NCBI RefSeq assembly: GCF_024347655.1
Contig: NZ_AP025514.1
Location: forward strand, 2,046,001-2,110,000
Direction: 5' to 3'
Source of the DNA: Vibrio toranzoniae
GTDB taxonomy: Bacteria; Pseudomonadota; Gammaproteobacteria; Enterobacterales; Vibrionaceae
DNA length: 64,000 bases
Below are positions 57,685 through 64,000 of the stretch, in pieces. The translations under genes were made by a program, and so were the position numbers. The notes under the pieces were generated by a model. The model saw only the letters and a program-made list of their open reading frames with translations, was not told the DNA's origin and ran no database searches. Every line of letters starts with the position of its first letter. The first letter of the stretch is position 1.

Positions 57685-58284
57685 TTATGCTGGTTGATAA
57701 AGCATAAAGGCAACCACTAATGCGAGGCTTCCGCCCAAACAACGGTTTACCACCATCATCTGTTTTGGTGATTGAAGCAGCTTTTTAAGCATCGTACCGC
57801 AATACGCCCACACCAACATGCACGGTACGCCCGTGATCACCATGCCTGCAATAATGGTCACCACTTGAATTAGATAGTCTGCGTTCGGAGTGATGAACTG
57901 AGAAAACACAGTTAACGAAGCAATCCAACCTTTAGGATTCAACACCTGAACCAACACACCCGACATAAAGCCCGAACGATTATCGGTGGTGCTCTCTTCG
58001 ATTTGCATATTCGCAATCGACCATGCCATGAACAGCAAATAAGCCGCACCCGCGTACTTCAAAATGTTGTATAGCTCAGGGTAAAGAGTGAATAGGCTCA
58101 CCAAACCGACGCTAGAACCCGCCAGTACGATGATGATGCCAAAAGCGTTTCCAGAGATAAAAGGCAAAGTTGCGGCAAACCCATAACGACTTGAAATCCC
58201 AAGTAATGCGATATTGCCAGCCCCAGGTGTAATTGCAATCGATGTTGAAAATAGCAAGAACGCCAGCATTAATTGAGAGCTCAT
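57685..58284 (-). CDS. LysE family amino-acid exporter
   Basis: A 199-residue six-helix LysE/RhtB-type exporter. The N-terminal TM contains SIAITPGAGNIALLGISSRYGF, and MSGVLVQVLNPKGWIASLTV starts the second half. These proteins export Lys, Arg, homoserine, threonine or related amino acids. It faces an Lrp-type regulator, which probably controls it (the usual LysE-Lrp pairing). Confidence 0.9.
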   Translation of the reverse strand: MSSQLMLAFLLFSTSIAITPGAGNIALLGISSRYGFAATLPFISGNAFGIIIVLAGSSVGLVSLFTLYPELYNILKYAGAAYLLFMAWSIANMQIEESTTDNRSGFMSGVLVQVLNPKGWIASLTVFSQFITPNADYLIQVVTIIAGMVITGVPCMLVWAYCGTMLKKLLQSPKQMMVVNRCLGGSLALVVAFMLYQPA

Positions 58285-58405
58285 TTCCTCTCACTCCTAG
58301 TAGATAAATATTGATAGGGAGAGAGTTTACAGATTCTATTAGGAATTAAATTGCTATATAGGCTACTATTAGCCCAAACTTGAGCAGAATTTCTTCAAAT
58401 TGACC

Positions 58406-58891
58406 ATGAAAAAGAAAGAATCCACTCGTGAAGTGTTGGATGATACAGATATCACCATCTTAGGACACATCCAACAAGACGGACGTATGAGCAACAGTAA
58501 GCTCGCCGAGAAAGTTAACCTCAGCGAAACCCCGTGTTGGCGCCGTTGGAAACGCATGGAAGAGACAGGCTATATCGATGGTTACGCCGCCAAGCTAAAC
58601 CGCAAGAAACTTGGCTTTCATGTAGCTGGCTTTACCTTAGTGACGTTGGGCAACCACGAAGTTGAAAACACAGAACCGTTTGAAGAGTTTGTCGAGGTGA
58701 CTAATTGGATTCCGATGTGTCACTGCATTGCAGGTGGTGCAGACTACATGGTTCAGGTGCTAGCCAGAGACTTGGAAGAGTATTTTGAGCGCATTAGCTC
58801 AATAAGACGAGTAAAAGGTGTGAGTGCGATTCAATCCAACATATCAGTGAAAGAATTGAAGAACAGTTATCAACTTCCTCTAGAAGAATAG
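58406..58891 (+). CDS. Lrp/AsnC family transcriptional regulator
   Basis: A roughly 161-residue regulator: helix-turn-helix DDTDITILGHIQQDGRMSNSKLAEKVNLS, then the ligand-binding RAM domain (HVAGFTLVTLGNHEVEN, ADYMVQVLARDLEEYFERIS). The ATG at 58406 is preferred to a TTG at 58400. It is divergently arranged with the LysE exporter, so it likely senses an amino acid and switches its export. Confidence 0.92.
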   Translation: MKKKESTREVLDDTDITILGHIQQDGRMSNSKLAEKVNLSETPCWRRWKRMEETGYIDGYAAKLNRKKLGFHVAGFTLVTLGNHEVENTEPFEEFVEVTNWIPMCHCIAGGADYMVQVLARDLEEYFERISSIRRVKGVSAIQSNISVKELKNSYQLPLEE

Positions 58892-59028
58892 CGTGAGTCA
58901 GTAAAAATTGTCGTAAGCCAAATTCAAGAGCAAGAGACGAGCTTTGTAAAACTCGTAGTTCCAGTTCAATTTGTCGAACGTCATACCATGCTTAAAATTA
59001 AGTAAAAAGATTCCAGATAAGAAAATGT

Positions 59029-59508
59029 CTATGATTCTGACTTAACTACACACTCTTTTTTCATGATATTTAGCCCTTGTTCAAGAGTCTGGGCCCAAGC
59101 TTGCTCGACGCTTTCATCGTAAAGGGGATCGTATTTTTTGACTGTATTCAGCAATGAGTTAAACCATTCGTTAAGCTCTTGTTCAGAGATATCCATCCCC
59201 AAATCTTTATGTCGCTTACCAAGCTTTTTAACCGAGTTTCTTACACTCGGTAAACCAGAAGAGTTGTAAATCAAGATGATCGAGGCTTTGAGCATCTTAG
59301 TTTGTTGCTCTAACCCTATGTTTTCAAAACGTTCTGAAAACCTAGGGTTGTGCTCACAGAAATCGGCCAAAAATGTTTCCAGAAACTCTTGGTCGATCCG
59401 GCAACGTTCAAAACTCTCATAAAACAGTTCATTTGGTGTCATCTGGCAGATCCTTTGCAATATTTGTGAGTCTTCAGGGAAACAGACAAGTTCAGAGCCA
59501 TAATTCAC
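59029..59508 (-). CDS. Single-domain globin
   Basis: A 159-residue protein with a haemoglobin-like helical fold. The proximal heme ligand is His100 in KKLGKRHKDLGMDISE, the F-helix pattern of bacterial and flavohaemoglobins. The CD-corner Phe lies in NPRFSERFENI, and the distal E-helix begins LEQQTKMLKASI. No reductase domain follows, so it is not a flavohaemoglobin. It might sense or bind O2, NO or peroxide. The N-terminus (first about 20 residues) is extra. It stands next to a VOC gene in the stress-rich region. Confidence 0.75.
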   Translation of the reverse strand: MNYGSELVCFPEDSQILQRICQMTPNELFYESFERCRIDQEFLETFLADFCEHNPRFSERFENIGLEQQTKMLKASIILIYNSSGLPSVRNSVKKLGKRHKDLGMDISEQELNEWFNSLLNTVKKYDPLYDESVEQAWAQTLEQGLNIMKKECVVKSES

Positions 59509-59579
59509 AAGCTCTGAACAATCAACATAACCTAATAATACGCCACCGTGGCATAAAGTGAACTATGGCATCAGGTGAA

Positions 59580-59960
59580 CTATGGCATAAAGTGAGTGGC
59601 GCAGATCTTGTTTCCATCAGGGTCTCGTAAGTAAGCCAAGTAAAGGCGGCGCTCATCGGTTCCCCTCACTCCTGGACCATTTTCAATACTTGTCCCCCCG
59701 TTTTCTACACCAATACGATGCCACTCATCGACGACTTCTGGTGAGGTTGCTAGAAAACCTATCGTCATCCCATTGCCATACGTGGCAGGCTGGCCATCAA
59801 TCGGTTTAGTTAAACCCAGTACACCGGTTTGGCTCACGTAAATACAACGCCCTTTAGGATCGACAGAACCTTCGCTGTAACCAAGCACCTTCATAATTGG
59901 GTCATAGAAAGACTTCGCGCGTTCAATATCTTCGGTACCGAGAAAAACATGGCTGAACAT
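59580..59960 (-). CDS. VOC family protein with degenerate metal site
   Basis: A 126-residue VOC-fold protein: HVFLGTEDIERAKSFYDPIMKVLGY, GMTIGFLATSPEVVDEWHRIG, LAYLRDPDGNKICATHFM. Only the first His of the usual H/E/H/E metal set is seen (in MFSHVFLG); the second-site Glu and others are not obvious. It may have lost metal-dependent catalysis or bind a different ligand. It lies between the globin gene and soxR on the same strand. Confidence 0.8.
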   Translation of the reverse strand: MFSHVFLGTEDIERAKSFYDPIMKVLGYSEGSVDPKGRCIYVSQTGVLGLTKPIDGQPATYGNGMTIGFLATSPEVVDEWHRIGVENGGTSIENGPGVRGTDERRLYLAYLRDPDGNKICATHFMP

Positions 59961-60103
59961 AACTAACCTCTTCTTATAGTGAAAGAACGTCCTAAACTAG
60001 ACCCTTAATTCCTATTTGTCTACACGAGACACTCTTTACCATCACAGCTCAACTTATTGATAAAAGCCTCAAATTTGGTTCGATATCCCAAGCGAAATAA
60101 AAG

Positions 60104-60544
60104 CTAATCAACAATACGCTGAGCGCCCTGCCCTCGGTCATGCAGGATGTCTTCAGGGTTTAGTAATTGGCATTTCTGCATACTCAAACAGCCGCAACCG
60201 ATGCAACCGGTTAAGTTCTCTTGTAACGACTTAATTTGCGCCATTTTACTATCGAGCTGCCCTTGCCACTTCTTAGCCACAAGCTCCCAATCATGTTTAG
60301 TCGCCGTATGGTTCATCGGTAACGTCGATAGCTCATCGGTGATTTCTTCAAGCGTGAAACCTATCGACTGAGCGACTTGTATCAGCGCTATTCGTCTAAG
60401 CATCGCAGACTGATAGCGACGCTGGTTACCATTGGTTCGAATCGACGCAATTAATCCCTTAGTTTCGTAGAAGCGTAAGGCTGAAGGTGCGACACCACTA
60501 CGGTCCGACAGTTGACCAATCGTTAGGTATATAATGTTTTTCAT
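60104..60544 (-). CDS. soxR: Redox-sensitive transcriptional activator SoxR
   Basis: A 146-residue MerR-family regulator with a [2Fe-2S] cluster. The N-terminal HTH begins TIGQLSDRSGVAPSALRFYETKGLIAS, followed by GNQRRYQSAMLRRI. The cluster motif is CIGCGCLSMQKC (CxxCxCxxxxxC) near residue 113. It responds to redox-cycling compounds. No soxS lies next to it, unlike E. coli; the target promoter is unknown. A symmetric element upstream (60577-60592) may be its site. Confidence 0.93.
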   Translation of the reverse strand: MKNIIYLTIGQLSDRSGVAPSALRFYETKGLIASIRTNGNQRRYQSAMLRRIALIQVAQSIGFTLEEITDELSTLPMNHTATKHDWELVAKKWQGQLDSKMAQIKSLQENLTGCIGCGCLSMQKCQLLNPEDILHDRGQGAQRIVD

Positions 60545-60576
60545 TGTTAAAATATCCTTGAAGTCACCAATAGATT

Positions 60577-60592
60577 AAGTTCACTTTAACTT
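60577..60592. promoter_or_regulatory. Dyad upstream of soxR
   Basis: AAGTT-N6-AACTT lies about 35-50 bp upstream of the soxR start. It resembles half the known SoxR operator (which joins CAAGTT and AACTTG without a gap) but the spacing differs, so I rate it as a candidate only. Confidence 0.3.
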
Positions 60593-60686
60593 CATAATAA
60601 AGATAGGTTCTGATTGCCACCAATTAAGAGTCCAAAACTTTGGAAGCAAACACAATAAAAAACAGCTTAGATAAATTTAGAAAAAG

Positions 60687-61244
60687 TTAGTCAAATAGTT
60701 CGATAATCAACTTATTGTCTTTGATCACCAGATTAGGTTCCGATGATTTGAGCAATAGCTCTTGCACCTTGTTGCTATCCAATTTGTAAACGGGTAACTG
60801 AGACAAGGCAAAACCGATCATAGACACCGCAGGTTTAAGTAGTTTCTCGACTTCAGGAGAAAGCTGCCGCCCTTTTTCATCAAAGCGCTCTAGCCGCAGC
60901 GATTTTAAGTACACTTCGCCACTCTCTTTGTCGTATTCGGGAGTCGCACTGAATTCGATATCAAGATCCAACCCCATATTCGGCATGTTAAACACCTGAA
61001 CTTTTGCATTGGTATTCGCCAGAACAGAAACACGCTGACTCTCTGCTCGCCCGATTTTAACTTCTAGATCATCAACGGCCACTTGTGCATACATGACGCT
61101 TTCAACACCAACTTCTTGCTCTAACATCACTGAGTCTTGCAGATATTTCGTCATGTCTTGCTCAGTAATACTGTAGCTAACACAACCACTGAGCATCAGG
61201 GCAGTTACAGCTATAATCAAACGGTTCGTTAACTTTGTTGTCAT
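60687..61244 (-). CDS. DUF1439 lipoprotein (YceB-like)
   Basis: About 185 residues from the ATG at 61244; a more upstream ATG at 61274 is possible. The lipobox is LSGC (Cys about 21), followed by SYSITEQDMTKYLQDSV and VDDLEVKIGRAES, features of DUF1439 lipoproteins such as E. coli YceB. Their function is unknown. It stands between soxR and the DCC gene on the minus strand. Confidence 0.85.
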   Translation of the reverse strand: MTTKLTNRLIIAVTALMLSGCVSYSITEQDMTKYLQDSVMLEQEVGVESVMYAQVAVDDLEVKIGRAESQRVSVLANTNAKVQVFNMPNMGLDLDIEFSATPEYDKESGEVYLKSLRLERFDEKGRQLSPEVEKLLKPAVSMIGFALSQLPVYKLDSNKVQELLLKSSEPNLVIKDNKLIIELFD

Positions 61245-61405
61245 TAGAGATAAGCTCTTAATTTGTAAATGCATGAAACGGATGTTACTCGAAAAGACAC
61301 TGTAAAATAGTTGTCACAATGACAGTGTCGGATAGCTGTGTAGAATGATCCACCTAAATGGTGATGTCGTATAGATTGATATAGACAAAATGAGTAAGGC
61401 AAGCA

Positions 61406-61792
61406 ATGACTGCATTAACGATATTTTACGATGGAAGCTGTCCACTTTGTGCAAAAGAGATGGCAGCACTGACTAAATCTGATACCAAAAATCAAATCCA
61501 GACCATCGATATCTACAGTGAAGCGTTTTCAAACTACCCGCAAATAGATGCTGAGGCAGCCAATACGATTTTGCATGCACTGGACGAAAACGGAAAGCTG
61601 CTGCTCGGTTTAGACGTAACCTACCAAGCATGGAAGCTGGTTGGCAAAGGGTGGCTGTATGCTCCGTTACGTTGGACGATTTTCAAGCCAATGGCAGATT
61701 GGTGCTATCTACGGTTTGCCAAGAATCGATATCAAATTTCATTCTGGCTAACCGGAAAGTCACGTTGCGACGGTAATAGCTGCATTAAATAG
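61406..61792 (+). CDS. DCC-family thiol-disulfide oxidoreductase-like protein (DUF393)
   Basis: A 128-residue DCC protein with FYDGSCPLCAKEMAAL (CPLC) near the N-terminus, the LHALDENGKLLLGLDVTYQAW core and the end YQISFWLTGKSRCDGNSCIK. The family is predicted to be redox-active; no substrate is known. It is convergent with a 31-residue membrane peptide gene. Confidence 0.88.
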   Translation: MTALTIFYDGSCPLCAKEMAALTKSDTKNQIQTIDIYSEAFSNYPQIDAEAANTILHALDENGKLLLGLDVTYQAWKLVGKGWLYAPLRWTIFKPMADWCYLRFAKNRYQISFWLTGKSRCDGNSCIK

Positions 61793-61813
61793 CTGTATTA
61801 AATTGCATTGGAA

Positions 61814-61909
61814 TTAAGACATGCCACTGGCGACTTTGTAGTAAACGATGCCAAATAGAGCTGCGAACACCAATACCGTAACGGCCACTTTCAACCAAAT
61901 AAATTTCAT
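61814..61909 (-). CDS. 31-residue single-helix membrane peptide
   Basis: An ATG at 61907-61909 with AGGG about 7 bases upstream encodes KFIWLKVAVTVLVFAALF, one membrane helix, ending YYKVASGMS. Coding support is the ribosome-binding site, the clean hydrophobic helix and the absence of other genes in this gap. No family recognised; small membrane peptides of this kind often modulate larger membrane proteins. Confidence 0.5.
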   Translation of the reverse strand: MKFIWLKVAVTVLVFAALFGIVYYKVASGMS

Positions 61910-62027
61910 GCTTTGCCCTTTTAGTTTTATGTACTGTTACACGCGACAAGTTAGCACAACAAAACATAACGTTGTGCAATGATTGATAGAACTTTGTAGT
62001 CAACCTTGATTCCCAGAGAGAACCTTT

Positions 62028-63380
62028 ATGTCGGCAAAAGAAAGAAATCTACCTACCCATCGCATTTCAAGATTCAGTAAGTTTGCCTCGCTGGCGACAA
62101 GGGTTGCGGGCAACGTGCTAACGGAAGGCACCAAGCAAATTGCACAAGGCAACAGGCCCAAAGCAAAAGACTTACTGCTAACGCCACAAAACATTGCTCG
62201 CCTAACCGATCAACTCGCACACCTGCGCGGTGCAGCAATGAAGCTGGGACAAATGTTATCAATGGATGCAGGTGATGTCTTAGAGCCGGAGTTAGCCGAC
62301 ATTCTTTCTCGTCTGCGCTCCGATGCCGATCCGCTGCCAACCAAACAGCTCAATCAAGTGTTAGAGAGCGCGCTCGGGAAGCATTGGAAAACCGAATTCC
62401 TTTCCTTCAACTTTAAACCTATTGCCAGTGCGTCGATCGGACAAGTTCACCAAGCCTATAGCGATGCCGGGGACAAACTGGCCGTCAAAGTCCAATACCC
62501 AGGCATTCGAAAAAGCATCGACAGTGATGTCGACAACGTAGGCACACTGCTCAATATTGTTGGCTTGATACCAAAGTCGGTCGACTATAAAGGCTTGTTA
62601 GAAGAGGCAAAGAAACAGCTCCACGATGAAGCGGACTATGCTCGCGAGGCTGACTACGCGACTCGTTACCATGATGCATTAAAAGCGCATTCTCACTTCG
62701 TGGTACCTAAGATTCATCCGCAAGTCTCTTCAGAATCGGTGCTCGCCATGGATTTCATCGAAGGCGTCTCGATAGAACAAATAGAAAGTTACGACCAAAG
62801 TACCCGTGACTTTGTGATGCATAGCTTGCTTGAGCTTCTGTTCAGAGAGTTGTTCGATTTCAAAATGGTGCAAACCGACCCCAATTTTGCCAACTACCTC
62901 TACGTTGAAAGCACCCGACAGATTGGACTGCTAGACTTTGGAGCAACCCGTGAATACAGCGACCGCTTCAGCGAGGGTTATCGCTTAGCCTTTACCTCTG
63001 TGATCAATCTCGATGAACAAGGGCTCAACCAAGCGTTAGAGCAAATTGGATTCTTTAGCGAGACGATTCTCCCCGATCAACGCCAAGCGATTCTAAACCT
63101 AGTAAAGATGGCCTGTGAGCCGATGTTGGTTGACGAAGAGTACGATTTCAAAGCCAGTGGTTTGGCACAGCGACTTCGTGAAGCTGGCACCATATTGAGC
63201 ATGGAGCAAGAGTATTGGCATACACCTCCCGCCGATGCGCTGTTCCTACACCGTAAAATCGGTGGCATGTACCTGTTAGCCGCTCGCCTTGGTGCGAAAG
63301 TGAACATCAGTCGTTTGGTCGCTCCATACCTCACCGCAGAGAGCAAAAGCACAACTAAAAACGTGAGGGAAAACGAATAG
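62028..63380 (+). CDS. ABC1/UbiB-family atypical kinase
   Basis: A 450-residue AarF/UbiB (ADCK) kinase-like protein. Family motifs are KLGQMLSMDAGD (KxGQ, about residue 72), FKPIASASIGQVHQA (Ala-rich loop), KVQYPGI, the catalytic-loop equivalent QTDPNFANYLY and the metal-binding LLDFGATRE. Unlike UbiB, the loop reads QTDPNFAN instead of HADPHPGN. These kinase-fold ATPases support quinone or lipid metabolism. It lies upstream of the glutathione peroxidase gene. Confidence 0.82.
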   Translation: MSAKERNLPTHRISRFSKFASLATRVAGNVLTEGTKQIAQGNRPKAKDLLLTPQNIARLTDQLAHLRGAAMKLGQMLSMDAGDVLEPELADILSRLRSDADPLPTKQLNQVLESALGKHWKTEFLSFNFKPIASASIGQVHQAYSDAGDKLAVKVQYPGIRKSIDSDVDNVGTLLNIVGLIPKSVDYKGLLEEAKKQLHDEADYAREADYATRYHDALKAHSHFVVPKIHPQVSSESVLAMDFIEGVSIEQIESYDQSTRDFVMHSLLELLFRELFDFKMVQTDPNFANYLYVESTRQIGLLDFGATREYSDRFSEGYRLAFTSVINLDEQGLNQALEQIGFFSETILPDQRQAILNLVKMACEPMLVDEEYDFKASGLAQRLREAGTILSMEQEYWHTPPADALFLHRKIGGMYLLAARLGAKVNISRLVAPYLTAESKSTTKNVRENE

Positions 63381-63468
63381 TGAAAACGACAGTAAATAAT
63401 GAGCAAAGTGATCATTTCATGGCGCTCGAGAGTAATTACCATTACGCCAACTAAAATGAGCCAAACCT

Positions 63469-64000
63469 ATGAAATATTCACTACTTTGCTTAACCGTATT
63501 GATTACCAGCCTAACAAGCTCTATCGTTTTTGCAGCGAGTTGCCCCGAGATACTTAATGGCAAACAACGCTTGTTAAACTCAACCGAAGAAATCGCCTTG
63601 TGTGATGAGTTTCAAGGCAAGACTCTCTTAGTAGTTAACACTGCGAGCCAGTGTGGCTTCACTCCTCAATTTGAGCAGCTCGAGCAGCTTCATCAAACCT
63701 ACAAAGACCAAGGCTTCACGGTTATCGGCTTCCCAAGTAATGACTTTCGCCAAGATAGAGGAAGCGAGGAGAAGTCGGCCAAAATCTGTTACCTCGACTA
63801 CGGTGTAACCTTTCCTATGATGGCTCGAGCATCACTATCTGGCAGTAGCGCTAACCCAGTGTTTGCAGAAATACAGCAGCAAGCAGGTGTGACGCCCAAA
63901 TGGAATTTCTACAAATTCCTAATAAGCAAAGAAGGCAAAGTGGTGGCAACCTTCCCTAGCTCAACATCCCCCGTGAGCGCGACACTCAAAAATGCAATTG
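63469..64000 (+). CDS. Secreted glutathione peroxidase (3' end outside window)
   Basis: The frame from the ATG at 63469 runs off the right edge after 177 codons. A signal peptide (KYSLLCLTVLITSLTSSIVF, cleaved near AAS) is followed by the glutathione-peroxidase fold. The active site is NTASQCGFTPQ, with Cys replacing the selenocysteine, and later GFPSNDFRQDRGS and KWNFYKFLISKEG. Periplasmic location and Cys form suggest thioredoxin-type rather than glutathione electron donors. It continues the oxidative-stress theme of this part. Confidence 0.85.
   Translation, partial: MKYSLLCLTVLITSLTSSIVFAASCPEILNGKQRLLNSTEEIALCDEFQGKTLLVVNTASQCGFTPQFEQLEQLHQTYKDQGFTVIGFPSNDFRQDRGSEEKSAKICYLDYGVTFPMMARASLSGSSANPVFAEIQQQAGVTPKWNFYKFLISKEGKVVATFPSSTSPVSATLKNAI

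Noticed and set aside
59580..59960. Calling the second VOC protein glyoxalase I
   Set aside because: Three of the four metal ligands are not visible at their expected positions.
1..64000. Mobile element, phage or genomic-island boundary
   Set aside because: No integrase, transposase, tRNA target site or long direct repeat was found. Composition shifts are gentle and do not mark a clear insertion.

Overview
The window looks like a stretch of a Vibrio chromosome, most likely from a marine Vibrio of the Splendidus/Harveyi type. This rests on near-family-perfect MiaE, LolCDE, CsiV, YcfP and VC1899-like proteins, moderate GC, AT-rich intergenic DNA and the gene order hinT-ycfL-lpoB-thiK-ycfP-ndh. 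I see no rRNA, tRNA, CRISPR array, insertion sequence, integrase or phage gene. The species call is inference; no database search was possible.

1-33.6 kb is core gamma-proteobacterial chromosome. It carries the end of an unidentified gene, miaE (tRNA modification), pyrF, lapB-lapA (LPS synthesis control), ihfB, rpsA and cmk. Next come the envelope blocks comEC-msbA-lpxK-ycaR-kdsB (lipid A/KDO supply and export, plus DNA uptake) and lolC-lolD-lolE (lipoprotein release). A degenerate PilZ protein precedes mfd, followed by csiV, a GNAT acetyltransferase and ndh. The block hinT-COG3014-ycfL-lpoB-thiK-ycfP feeds peptidoglycan synthase activation and lacks the nagZ expected from E. coli. A chemoreceptor, a stand-alone CARF-nuclease (DUF1887, VC1899 family) and udp close this part.

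33.9-46.9 kb holds a zinc/cadmium P-type ATPase with a textbook MerR-type promoter, a MATE pump, a CBS protein, a TrpD-like protein, ppiB, an EamA transporter and the complete cyoABCDE cytochrome bo3 operon.

47.7-64 kb is accessory and rich in stress functions: LysR/YdhR, a lipocalin, an AraC regulator, an exported amidohydrolase, an RlpA-like lipoprotein and two VOC proteins. It also has ahpC-ahpF behind a full OxyR site, a LysE exporter facing an Lrp regulator, a single-domain globin, SoxR, a DUF1439 lipoprotein, a DCC protein, a 31-residue membrane peptide, an atypical ABC1 kinase and a secreted glutathione peroxidase cut by the window end.

The most noteworthy item is the CARF-nuclease at 31492-32658, a CRISPR-ancillary effector architecture with no CRISPR locus in the window and an altered ligand loop. 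Several regulatory sites can be read directly: OxyR at ahpC, a MerR-type promoter at zntA, CRP at udp, an FNR-like site near ndh, and phased repeats upstream of ydhR and cyo.
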